Origin: an uncultured Bacilli bacterium
Lineage (GTDB): Bacteria; Bacillota_I; Bacilli_A; RF39; UBA660
Direction of reading: 5' to 3'
Assembly: GCA_944358685.1 (NCBI GenBank)
Contig: CALVRQ010000061.1
Coordinates: 1-10,668 of the forward strand
DNA length: 10,668 nucleotides
Below the pieces are notes generated by a model. That model searched no databases and was not told where the DNA came from. It saw only the letters and a program-made list of their open reading frames with translations. Positions 1 through 5,281 of the stretch are shown in pieces (position 1 is the first letter of the stretch; every line of letters starts with the position of its first letter). A program made the position numbers and the translations under genes.

Positions 1-8
1 AAATATTA

Positions 9-14
9 TATAAT
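9..14 (+). promoter_or_regulatory. -10 box of tRNA-Thr promoter
   Basis: A perfect TATAAT lies 8 nt before the first base of the tRNA, so transcription would begin within a base or two of the mature 5' end. The matching -35 would lie outside the window and cannot be checked. A co-transcribed upstream tRNA is therefore not excluded. Confidence 0.5.
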
Positions 15-22
15 TTTGATAT

Positions 23-96
23 GCCGCAATAGTATAAAGGTATTACGAGGCCATGGTAAGGCTTTAATCGGCGTTCGATTCTCCGTTGCGGCACCA
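23..96 (+). tRNA. tRNA-Thr (anticodon GGU)
   Basis: This 74-nt stretch folds as a full cloverleaf with an encoded CCA end. The acceptor stem GCCGCAA pairs with TTGCGGC, the discriminator is A, and CCA is at 94-96. The anticodon stem AGGCC/GGCTT encloses loop ATGGTAA, with anticodon GGT at 55-57 preceded by T33. The T-loop is TTCGATT and the D-loop contains the G18-G19 pair. G1-C72, C2-G71, G35 and U36 fit known threonyl-tRNA identity. Two helix positions are mismatched: U13-U22 in the D stem and C52-U62 in the T stem. The 8-14 and 15-48 tertiary partners (U-A, A-U) are kept. It is probably functional, reading ACC/ACU codons. Confidence 0.9.
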
Positions 97-106
97 TATA
101 TGAAAT

Positions 107-134
107 AAATTCCCTTTTTTGAAGGGAATTTTTT
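107..134 (+). terminator. Rho-independent terminator after tRNA-Thr
   Basis: A 10-bp stem (AAATTCCCTT / AAGGGAATTT) with a 5-nt loop is followed by a short T run. It starts 10 nt after the tRNA CCA. It overlaps the stop codon of the convergent minus-strand gene (133-135). On the minus strand the U tract is poor, so termination in that direction is less certain. Confidence 0.85.
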
Positions 135-765
135 AAAAATATAAATATTTAAAACCTAGTTTTTTATAAATTGTGGATGCTCTTGGAAACGAAAATAGAT
201 TGGCAAATATTAAGTTATAAAGTTCGTCGACTAAGAAGATAAAGCATAAAGTATAGCTTATTGCTAGGAATAGTTTTTTATTCATGTTTTTAGCTAGATA
301 GAAACAAAGTGGAACGATTATATACATTAAAAGTAAGCTTGATATACCAAATATTAAAACACTTCTTAGACAAACGTAACCATTGATATTTCCGAAGTTT
401 AATATTTCCTGATTATAATCCCAGCATTTAACATCATTTAGGTTTTCCATATACCATCCGCCGATGTATTCTAAGATTCCACTCGCAATAACACTTATTA
501 AGAAAATATATAATGGGTGTTTTCTTTTTTTATAGGTTAGGAAAAATATGGCTACAGCGCCTATGGCATATATATTAATCCAAGGTAAGAAGTTGCCACC
601 TCGCCAGTAAAATTCTTTCATACCACTATTAAAAAAGTAAAAAATAAATTCATATAACCAACCAAATATTCCTGATATGACAATTATTAAACAGATTATG
701 CCAATTAAGGTTGGTTTATCAAATTTATAGTCGTTGTTTAAATAATTTTTAATTTTTTCTTTCAT
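133..765 (-). CDS. Putative membrane protein, CmpB/PF06541-like family (function unknown)
   Basis: A 210-residue multi-pass membrane protein with about five hydrophobic segments (near 19-45, 62-77, 86-103, 135-158 and 166-190). It carries the spaced polar signature I associate with the PF06541 'CmpB / putative ABC-transporter type IV' family of Firmicutes: G35-W-x-Y-E39 in the first segment, W54-R-G followed by P61, E99-Y-x-G, W115-D-Y, and G129-x-x-C-L. The family has no firmly established function despite the ABC-transporter label, and there is no adjacent ATPase. The start is placed at ATG 765: AGGTG at 778-774 is a Shine-Dalgarno 8 nt upstream, whereas the upstream GTG at 774 is part of that sequence. 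It is convergent with tRNA-Thr and divergent from the CorA gene. Family assignment is by recognised motif only. Confidence 0.75.
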   Translation of the reverse strand: MKEKIKNYLNNDYKFDKPTLIGIICLIIVISGIFGWLYEFIFYFFNSGMKEFYWRGGNFLPWINIYAIGAVAIFFLTYKKRKHPLYIFLISVIASGILEYIGGWYMENLNDVKCWDYNQEILNFGNINGYVCLRSVLIFGISSLLLMYIIVPLCFYLAKNMNKKLFLAISYTLCFIFLVDELYNLIFANLFSFPRASTIYKKLGFKYLYF

Positions 766-773
766 AAAGCTCA

Positions 774-779
774 CACCTA
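774..779 (-). promoter_or_regulatory. Shine-Dalgarno that sets start at 765
   Basis: The minus strand reads TAGGTG here, 8 nt before ATG 765. The in-frame GTG beginning at 774 lies inside this site and would have no Shine-Dalgarno of its own, so it is rejected as the start. Confidence 0.6.
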
Positions 780-784
780 AATAT

Positions 785-793
785 ATTGTATCA
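785..793 (-). promoter_or_regulatory. Possible extended -10 for the minus-strand membrane gene
   Basis: The minus strand reads TGATACAAT, an extended -10 (TGn plus TACAAT, 5/6). No good -35 is present. The predicted start would fall almost on the Shine-Dalgarno, giving an unusually short leader, so this call is weak. Confidence 0.25.
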
Positions 794-827
794 GAAAAAA
801 TAAATGTTTTCTATATTTATATAATTC

Positions 828-856
828 TTTACTTTGGTGTATCATCATGATATAGT
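828..856 (+). promoter_or_regulatory. Sigma-A promoter of the CorA gene
   Basis: The -35 is TTTACT (828-833, 4/6) and the -10 is TATAGT (851-856, 5/6), separated by exactly 17 nt. The predicted start near 863 leaves a leader of about 38 nt before ATG 901. This leader ends in the AGGTGG Shine-Dalgarno (891-896). Confidence 0.65.
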
Positions 857-900
857 AATTAATGAAGATAAGTGTAGATAATTGAAGAAAAGGTGGGTTT

Positions 901-1839
901 ATGATTAAGGTTTTTAAAAGTGAATTAGATAAAGTGAGTTTATGTGAACAGATTGAAAAAAACAGTTGGATTGATTTAGTAAACCCAACTGAAGAAGAAG
1001 TTCAAAAAATTTCTACCATTTGTGAGGTTAAATCTTCTATTATTATGCAGGTTTTGGTAGAAAAAGAATTTCCAAGAGTTCGGAAATTTGATGGTGGGAC
1101 TTTAGTTGTAATAGATGTTCCTTATATGAAAGATAGGAGTATTAAAAATAAATATGTTACTTATCCACTTGGAATTATTATATGTGATAGTCATTTTATA
1201 GTAACTGTTTCTTTAGTAGAACATGATTTTTTAAAGAAATTCAAACAAGGAGATGTAGATAATTTTGATATTTCTAAGAGAATACGTTTTTTACTGCAAA
1301 TAATTTTTAATTCAGCAGAAGCATATTTATATACTTTAGATTCTTTAGAATATGATATTAAGAAAGTTGAGAAACATACTTATCATTCAACTAATAATAA
1401 ACAGCTTTTGAATTTTTTAAATATTCAAAAATCACTTGTTTATTTTATTACCTCTTTGAGAGCTAATAGTACAGTACTTGAAAGATTACAAAAAGAAGAT
1501 ATAATTCCTTTAAGCAAAGAAGAAAAGGTTCTTTTAGAAGATACAATTATAGAAAATAAACAATGTATTGAAAACTGTGCGATATCTAGGGAAATTTTGT
1601 CTTCGACAATTGATGCATATGGAACGATTATTTCTAATAATTTGAATGTTATTGTGAAGTTTTTGACAGCGATTACTATTGTGTTTTCTGTTCCAACAAT
1701 GATAGCGTCTTTTCTTGGTATGAATGTACCTCTTGGAATTATTGGCGAAAGTGATTATTCATTTTTATTTATTTGTATTATTTCTTTTATTGTTTCACTT
1801 ATTTTGGCTTGGTGGCTTAAGAAAAGAGATATGCTTTAA
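901..1839 (+). CDS. CorA-family divalent cation (Mg2+/Co2+-type) transporter
   Basis: A 312-residue protein with CorA architecture. A long soluble, helix-rich N-terminal cytoplasmic region (about 1-245) is followed by two C-terminal membrane helices (about 250-271 and 286-306) and a basic tail, WLKKRDML. The pore signature G273-M-N275 follows the first helix, the defining feature of this pentameric channel family. The preceding residue is Leu rather than the usual Tyr/Phe, a conservative variation. Family members usually carry Mg2+, sometimes Co2+, Ni2+ or Zn2+; the substrate cannot be read from the sequence. AGGTGG lies 4 nt before the ATG. The gene stands alone between its own promoter and terminator, and the length is normal for the family. 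Confidence 0.9.
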   Translation: MIKVFKSELDKVSLCEQIEKNSWIDLVNPTEEEVQKISTICEVKSSIIMQVLVEKEFPRVRKFDGGTLVVIDVPYMKDRSIKNKYVTYPLGIIICDSHFIVTVSLVEHDFLKKFKQGDVDNFDISKRIRFLLQIIFNSAEAYLYTLDSLEYDIKKVEKHTYHSTNNKQLLNFLNIQKSLVYFITSLRANSTVLERLQKEDIIPLSKEEKVLLEDTIIENKQCIENCAISREILSSTIDAYGTIISNNLNVIVKFLTAITIVFSVPTMIASFLGMNVPLGIIGESDYSFLFICIISFIVSLILAWWLKKRDML

Positions 1840-1844
1840 TTATG

Positions 1845-1872
1845 GATACTTGTGTTAAGCAAGTGTCTTTTT
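1845..1872 (+). terminator. Rho-independent terminator after the CorA gene
   Basis: An 8-bp stem, GATACTTG / CAAGTGTC (one G-U), encloses a 7-nt loop. It is followed by TTTTT and a further T-rich stretch. It begins 6 nt after the stop codon. Confidence 0.85.
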
Positions 1873-1874
1873 AT

Positions 1875-1903
1875 TTGTTTTTGTGAAGTAGATGTGATAT
1901 GAT
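1875..1903 (+). promoter_or_regulatory. Extended -10 promoter of the SDR gene
   Basis: TTGTTT (1875-1880, 3/6) is separated by 17 nt from TATGAT (1898-1903, 5/6), which is preceded by TGA to give an extended -10 (TGATATGAT). The predicted start is near 1910. The in-frame ATG at 1899 lies inside this -10 and so cannot be the translation start of this transcript. Confidence 0.6.
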
Positions 1904-1911
1904 ATATATGA

Positions 1912-1920
1912 AAGGTAGGG
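1912..1920 (+). promoter_or_regulatory. Shine-Dalgarno that sets start at 1926
   Basis: AAGGTAGGG lies 5 nt before ATG 1926, the start that gives an ordinary FabG-like N-terminus. The upstream in-frame ATGs at 1899 and 1908 have no such site. Confidence 0.7.
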
Positions 1921-1925
1921 ATAAT

Positions 1926-2669
1926 ATGTTACCAGGAAAAGTAGCAATTGTTACTGGAGGAACAAGAGGTATTGGATTTGCTGTTGTAAGAAAGTTTTTG
2001 GATAATGGAGCAACAGTTGTTTTGTTTGGTTCTAAAGAGGAAAGTGTTCAAAAGGCTTTGACTAAATTAAAACAAGAAAATCCTAATTATAATGTTATTG
2101 GAATGTATCCTGATATTACGGATATGGGAGCTGTTGAAAGAGCGTTTGCCGAGGTTAAAAATCGTTTTGGTAAAATAGATATTGTGGTTAATAATGCTGG
2201 TATTTCTTCACATGATAGTCTTTATAATTATGAAGAAGATGCTTTTGAACAAATTATTAATTTGAATGTTAAAGCGGTTTTTAATTGTTCTAAAGTAGGA
2301 GCAAAGTATATGAAAGAAAATGGTGGTGGAGTCATTTTAAATACTAGTTCAATGGTTAGTATTTATGGACAAGCTGCCGGATGTGGTTATCCAGCTAGTA
2401 AGTTTGCGGTTAATGGACTTACTAAGTCTTTAGCTAGGGAACTTGGCCGTGATCACATTAGGGTAAATGCAGTGGCACCTGGAGTTATTCATACAGATAT
2501 GGTAGATAGTTTGCCAGAGGAAATGATTAAACCAATTATTGCATCTATTCCAATTGGTAGAATGGGTGAGCCTGAGGATATTGCGAATGCTTTTCTATTT
2601 TTAGCAAGTGATATGGCTAGCTTTATTACAGGGGCTATTTTATCTGTTGATGGAGCAGGTATGAGTTAA
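1926..2669 (+). CDS. FabG-like short-chain dehydrogenase/reductase (SDR)
   Basis: A 247-residue classical SDR, the usual length for 3-oxoacyl-ACP reductase (FabG) and its relatives. The Rossmann dinucleotide motif is G11-G-T-R-G-I-G17, with Asp63, the structural N89-N-A-G92, and catalytic Asn114, Ser142, Tyr155 and Lys159 (Y-x-x-x-K) all present. The C-terminus, SVDGAGMS, is a variant of the usual VDGG ending. Thr13-Arg14 in the loop favours NADP(H), by family analogy. It is not next to other fatty-acid genes. It has its own promoter and terminator, so a role as a general ketoreductase or alcohol dehydrogenase is as possible as fatty-acid elongation. The enzyme class is clear; the substrate is not. 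Confidence 0.9.
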   Translation: MLPGKVAIVTGGTRGIGFAVVRKFLDNGATVVLFGSKEESVQKALTKLKQENPNYNVIGMYPDITDMGAVERAFAEVKNRFGKIDIVVNNAGISSHDSLYNYEEDAFEQIINLNVKAVFNCSKVGAKYMKENGGGVILNTSSMVSIYGQAAGCGYPASKFAVNGLTKSLARELGRDHIRVNAVAPGVIHTDMVDSLPEEMIKPIIASIPIGRMGEPEDIANAFLFLASDMASFITGAILSVDGAGMS

Positions 2670-2690
2670 GAAGATTTATATCTTCTTTTT
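2668..2690 (+). terminator. Rho-independent terminator after the SDR gene
   Basis: An 8-bp perfect stem, AAGAAGAT / ATCTTCTT, with loop TTAT runs into a T tract. It begins inside the TAA stop codon of the SDR gene. Confidence 0.8.
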
Positions 2691-2730
2691 ATATACTAGG
2701 AATTTGCTCCCGTAAAAAATAAAAAAGCTA

Positions 2731-2759
2731 TTCACAAGAACAAATGTTTGTAATATACT
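2731..2759 (+). promoter_or_regulatory. Sigma-A promoter with an embedded LexA/DinR-like SOS box
   Basis: The -35 TTCACA (2731-2736, 5/6) and -10 TATACT (2754-2759, 5/6) are separated by exactly 17 nt. The spacer contains AGAACAAATGTTTG (2737-2750). This matches 12 of 14 positions of the Bacillus LexA consensus CGAACRNRYGTTYC, including the invariant GAAC-N4-GTT core. A repressor bound there would occlude RNA polymerase. The predicted start is near 2766. No protein gene follows directly, only the leader and the structured RNA. The promoter is seen in the sequence; SOS control is inferred from the consensus. Confidence 0.6.
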
Positions 2760-2885
2760 AAATGTATTAAAGAGATGAGGTGAAAATATTAAGGGTTAAT
2801 TTAAACAAATATTAAGAATGAATAGTTAATCTATTATATAATGAAAAATAAAACAATTGTTAAATTTTGACAAAGTAAAAAAGTA

Positions 2886-2972
2886 GGGTAGCGACTTATC
2901 CGATATTGGTCTATGGAGGGACCTAAGGTTCCTGTGAAGTAGAAAGAGCTTACCGTGAGGTAAGCTAAGTCG
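2886..2972 (+). ncRNA. Structured RNA element, riboswitch/attenuator-like, unidentified family
   Basis: Helices visible by hand: P1, CGACTTA (2892-2898) with TAAGTCG (2966-2972). P2, a base CTAT/GTAG (2911-2914 with 2939-2942), an asymmetric internal loop (GG against GTGAA) resembling a kink-turn, then AGGGACC/GGTTCCT (2917-2923 with 2927-2933) capped by TAA. P3, AGCTTACC/GGTAAGCT (2947-2954 with 2959-2966) with a GTGA (GNRA) tetraloop. The result is a three-way junction with conserved-looking purine joints. Local GC content is well above the flanks. GGGTA (2886-2890) can alternatively pair with TATCC (2897-2901), disrupting P1. The 5' half (CTTATC, GGAGGGAC, TGAAG) recalls the S-box SAM riboswitch, but the GGCAACC segment and fourth helix are absent. 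I do not recognise the family. Confidence 0.55.
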
Positions 2973-2993
2973 AAATTTATTTTGACTTTTGTT
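2967..2993 (+). terminator. Terminator-like hairpin competing with P1 of the RNA element
   Basis: AAGTCGAAA (2967-2975) pairs with TTTTGACTT (2980-2988; 9 bp, one G-U) around loop TTTA. An interrupted T-rich tail (TTGTTCT) follows. The 5' arm reuses the bases that form the 3' strand of P1, so the two structures exclude each other. The stem is AU-rich and the tail imperfect, so its strength is uncertain. Confidence 0.5.
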
Positions 2994-3017
2994 CTAATTT
3001 AAAATAGGTGTTTATTA

Positions 3018-3046
3018 TTGACATCTTTTTATATATATAGTAATAT
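3018..3046 (+). promoter_or_regulatory. Promoter of the metal-efflux operon
   Basis: A perfect -35 TTGACA (3018-3023), a 17-nt spacer and TAATAT (3041-3046, 4/6) as -10. The predicted start, about 3053, falls inside the repressor operator immediately downstream. This is the arrangement expected for repression by blocking polymerase. Confidence 0.7.
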
Positions 3047-3047
3047 G

Positions 3048-3073
3048 TTTATATGAACAGATATTCATATAAA
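3048..3073 (+). promoter_or_regulatory. Operator of the SmtB/CzrA-type repressor
   Basis: A 26-bp inverted repeat with perfect 10-bp arms (TTTATATGAA / TTCATATAAA) around a CAGATA centre. The core TGAACAGATATTCA fits the TGAAC-N-(2-4)-TATTCA type of site bound by SmtB/CzrA/ZiaR repressors. It lies between the -10 and the ribosome site of the ArsR gene, so autorepression of the whole operon is expected. Confidence 0.8.
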
Positions 3074-3083
3074 GGAGGATAAA

Positions 3084-3386
3084 ATGTATAGTAAAGAGTT
3101 TTTAGGAGGGTTAGCCGAGTTTTTTAAGATTTTTGCGGATGAGACAAGACTTAGAATACTTGATTTATTAGTATCTGGTGAAAAATCAGTTAATGAGATT
3201 TCCCGCAAATTAAATGTTAGTCAGTCGGCGGTTTCGCATCAATTAAAAACGCTTAGAGGTTCTAATTTGGTTAAAACGAATAAAGTGGGACAGATGGTAA
3301 ATTATAGTATTACAGACGAACACATTGAAATTATTTTGAAATATGGAATAGAACATCTAAAGGAGAAGATGAGTGATGAAAATTAA
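3084..3386 (+). CDS. ArsR/SmtB-family metal-sensing repressor (Zn-type alpha5 site)
   Basis: A 100-residue winged-helix repressor of ArsR/SmtB size. The recognition helix is around V45-S-Q-S-A-V-S-H52-Q-L-K, and the wing ends V72-N-Y-S. The C-terminal helix carries D78-x-H80 and H91-x-x-E94, which align with the alpha5 Zn(II) ligands of SmtB (Asp, His, His, Glu). There is no cysteine, so the Cys-based Cd/Pb/As sites of CadC and ArsR are absent, and Zn(II), Co(II) or Ni(II) sensing is the likely role. AAAGGAGG (3071-3078) is a strong ribosome site whose first bases overlap the operator. The gene overlaps the pump gene by 11 nt, implying translational coupling. Metal binding releases DNA in this family. 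Confidence 0.9.
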   Translation: MYSKEFLGGLAEFFKIFADETRLRILDLLVSGEKSVNEISRKLNVSQSAVSHQLKTLRGSNLVKTNKVGQMVNYSITDEHIEIILKYGIEHLKEKMSDEN

Positions 3387-5220
3387 GTTTAGATTAAATG
3401 AAGATATTATTAAGATTATTATAAGTGCGGTTTTATTTGTTATTTCTTTATTTTTTAAAGAATATAAAACTATTTATTTGATTCTTTTAGTATGTAGTTA
3501 TTTGATTGTTTCGTTTGAAATATTTGTAGATGCTTTTAAGAAGTTATTGAAGGGAAATTTATTTGATGAGAATACTTTAATGATTATTGCGACGATAAGT
3601 GCTTTTATAATTGGTGAGTATCCAGAAGCGGTAATGGTGATGCTTTTATTTGAACTTGGTGAATATTTATCTGATTTGGCAACCACTAATTCAAAAGAAT
3701 CTATTACAAAGTTGATGGATTTAAGAAGTGATTATGTTAATTTGAAAAATGGTGATGTGATAGAAAAAACTGATATTAAAGAAGCTAAGGTTGGAGATAT
3801 TTTTGTAGTTAAGCCTGGTGAGAAAGTTCCTTTGGATGGAGTAGTAATTGAAGGTAAAACATTTGTCGATACGGCTAGTTTAACTGGTGAGAGTGTACCT
3901 AGAGGGATAAATGTTGGAGATAGCGTTTTAAGTGGGTTTGTGAATGATAGTGGACTTATTACAGTAAAAGCGACTAGTGAGTTTAGAACATCAACGGCTA
4001 GTAAGATTATTAATATGCTTGAAAATTCTGATGAAAAAAAAGCCAATACGGAAAAATTTATTACGAAGTTTTCAAGGATATATACGCCAGTTGTTGTGCT
4101 TTTAGCAGTTTTACTTGTTTTAATTCCGACTTTAATGGGATATGATTTTAATGATTATTTATATAAGGCTTTAGTGTTTTTAGTTACGGCTTGTCCATGT
4201 GCTTTGGTTATTTCAGTACCACTTGGATTTTTCTGTGGGGTTGGTAGAGCTAGTAAGGAAGGAATACTTGTTAAGGGCAGTGATAGTTTAGATAGTTTAG
4301 ATAAGTTAGAAACGATTGTTTTTGATAAAACTGGAACGATTACTGAAGGAAAATTTGAAGTGAGGGAAATAATTGGAGATGGTGTTTCTAATGAAGAATT
4401 ACTTAAATTAGCAGCTTACTGTGAATATTATTCTAGTCATCCGATTGCAAAATCAATAGTAAAGGCTTATAAAGAAAAAATAGATGAAAAAGAGATTAAG
4501 GATTATAAAGAGATTAGTGGTTATGGAGTTAAGGCTATGGTGTTTTCTAAGAGGATGATTATGGGTAATGAAAAGTTATTTGGTAAGGAAGGTATTGTTA
4601 TTCCTGAGGTTAAAGCATTTGGAACGGTAGTTTATGTAGCTTTGGATGACAAATATTTAGGATATTTAGTTATTGGTGATAAGGTTAAAGAATCAGCTTT
4701 GAATTTAGTTAGTAATTTGAAGAAGGTTGGCGTTAATAGAGTAGTAATGCTTTCGGGTGATAATTATGATATGGTTTGTGAGACTGCAAGTAAAGTGAAT
4801 ATAGATGAATATTATTCGGAGTTACTTCCTATGGATAAGGTTCAAAAATTAAAGGATATTAAAAAAGAATCATTTACGGCTTTTGTCGGTGATGGTATAA
4901 ATGATGCACCTGTTATTAAAGAAGCAGATTTAGGTATTTCAATGGGGGGTATTGGTAGTGATGCGGCGATTGAGGCTTCAGATATAGTTTTGATGCATGA
5001 CAATTTAGATAAAATTTCTTATGCGATAAAAATAGCTAGAATGACGCAAGGTATTGTTAAATTTAATATAGTATTTGCTTTAGGTTTTAAATTTTTGATG
5101 CTTATTTTGGCTACTTTCGGATTTGCGAGTATATGGATGGCTGTTTTTGCGGATGTTGGTGTTACTTTACTTGCAGTATTAAATGCACTTAGAATAATGA
5201 AAAAGAAAATTCAAATTTAA
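3376..5220 (+). CDS. P1B-type heavy-metal-exporting ATPase (Zn/Cd type)
   Basis: A 614-residue ATP-driven cation exporter of the plasma membrane. In order: N-terminal membrane helices, actuator T170-G-E-S173, membrane metal site C273-P-C275, phosphorylated D317-K-T-G-T, the P1B-specific H355-P356 of the nucleotide domain, the hinge G505-D-G-I-N-D510, Lys572 in M7 and D593-x-G595 in M8. CPC with M7 Lys and M8 Asp is the pattern of Zn/Cd/Pb pumps (ZntA/CadA type), not copper pumps. No N-terminal metal-binding domain (no GMxCxxC) is present; the protein begins almost at the first helix. The start is at ATG 3376; an adjacent GTG at 3373 is also possible, since AGGAG at 3361-3365 suits either. It is the second gene of the repressor-pump operon and ends in a terminator. 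Confidence 0.95.
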   Translation: MKIKFRLNEDIIKIIISAVLFVISLFFKEYKTIYLILLVCSYLIVSFEIFVDAFKKLLKGNLFDENTLMIIATISAFIIGEYPEAVMVMLLFELGEYLSDLATTNSKESITKLMDLRSDYVNLKNGDVIEKTDIKEAKVGDIFVVKPGEKVPLDGVVIEGKTFVDTASLTGESVPRGINVGDSVLSGFVNDSGLITVKATSEFRTSTASKIINMLENSDEKKANTEKFITKFSRIYTPVVVLLAVLLVLIPTLMGYDFNDYLYKALVFLVTACPCALVISVPLGFFCGVGRASKEGILVKGSDSLDSLDKLETIVFDKTGTITEGKFEVREIIGDGVSNEELLKLAAYCEYYSSHPIAKSIVKAYKEKIDEKEIKDYKEISGYGVKAMVFSKRMIMGNEKLFGKEGIVIPEVKAFGTVVYVALDDKYLGYLVIGDKVKESALNLVSNLKKVGVNRVVMLSGDNYDMVCETASKVNIDEYYSELLPMDKVQKLKDIKKESFTAFVGDGINDAPVIKEADLGISMGGIGSDAAIEASDIVLMHDNLDKISYAIKIARMTQGIVKFNIVFALGFKFLMLILATFGFASIWMAVFADVGVTLLAVLNALRIMKKKIQI

Positions 5221-5241
5221 AAGTTTGAATTTTTTTGTTTT
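5206..5241 (+). terminator. Rho-independent terminator of the metal operon
   Basis: A 10-bp stem, AAAATTCAAA / TTTGAATTTT, with an 8-nt loop is followed by further T residues. Its 5' arm contains the last codons of the ATPase gene. It is AU-only apart from two GC pairs but has a good U tract. Confidence 0.75.
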
Positions 5242-5281
5242 AAAAGGAAATTGGATTTCTACGCCGTATATTAATAAATAG

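Larger units (their letters stand above)
2691..3047 (+). other. Gene-free intergenic region with regulatory and structured RNA elements
   Basis: No supportable protein gene lies here: all forward frames are closed by frequent TAA/TAG, and the few ATGs start peptides of ten codons or fewer without ribosome sites. It contains an SOS-like promoter (2731-2759), an AT-rich leader with a short direct repeat (AAATATTAAG at about 2785 and 2807), an isolated TATAAT (2837-2842), a structured RNA element (2886-2972), a terminator-like hairpin (2967-2993) and the promoter of the metal operon (3018-3046). Confidence 0.7.

Noticed and set aside
1899..1925. Upstream start (ATG 1899 or 1908) adding nine or six residues to the SDR protein
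   Set aside because: ATG 1899 lies in the extended -10 of the gene's own promoter and neither has a Shine-Dalgarno. ATG 1926 has AAGGTAGGG at good spacing and gives the normal FabG N-terminus.
2841..2870. Ten-codon ORF (ATG AAA AAT AAA ...) in the intergenic region
   Set aside because: It has no Shine-Dalgarno and its ATG overlaps a TATAAT, as expected by chance in AT-rich DNA.
2867..2895. TTGACA at 2867-2872 as a -35 for the structured RNA
   Set aside because: No acceptable -10 is found at 16-18 nt (TAGCGA, AGCGAC, GCGACT).
2934..2946. Hammerhead ribozyme core (CTGTGAAG ... GAAAG)
   Set aside because: CUGANGA is not matched exactly, and there is no stem II between the would-be core segments.
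2886..2993. T-box leader
   Set aside because: There is no GGTGG antiterminator bulge and no specifier-loop architecture, and the downstream genes are not aminoacylation or amino-acid genes.
3498..4046. Antisense ORFs of 62 and 104 codons on the minus strand within the ATPase gene
   Set aside because: Shadows of the conserved ATPase reading frame, with no ribosome sites or recognisable protein features.
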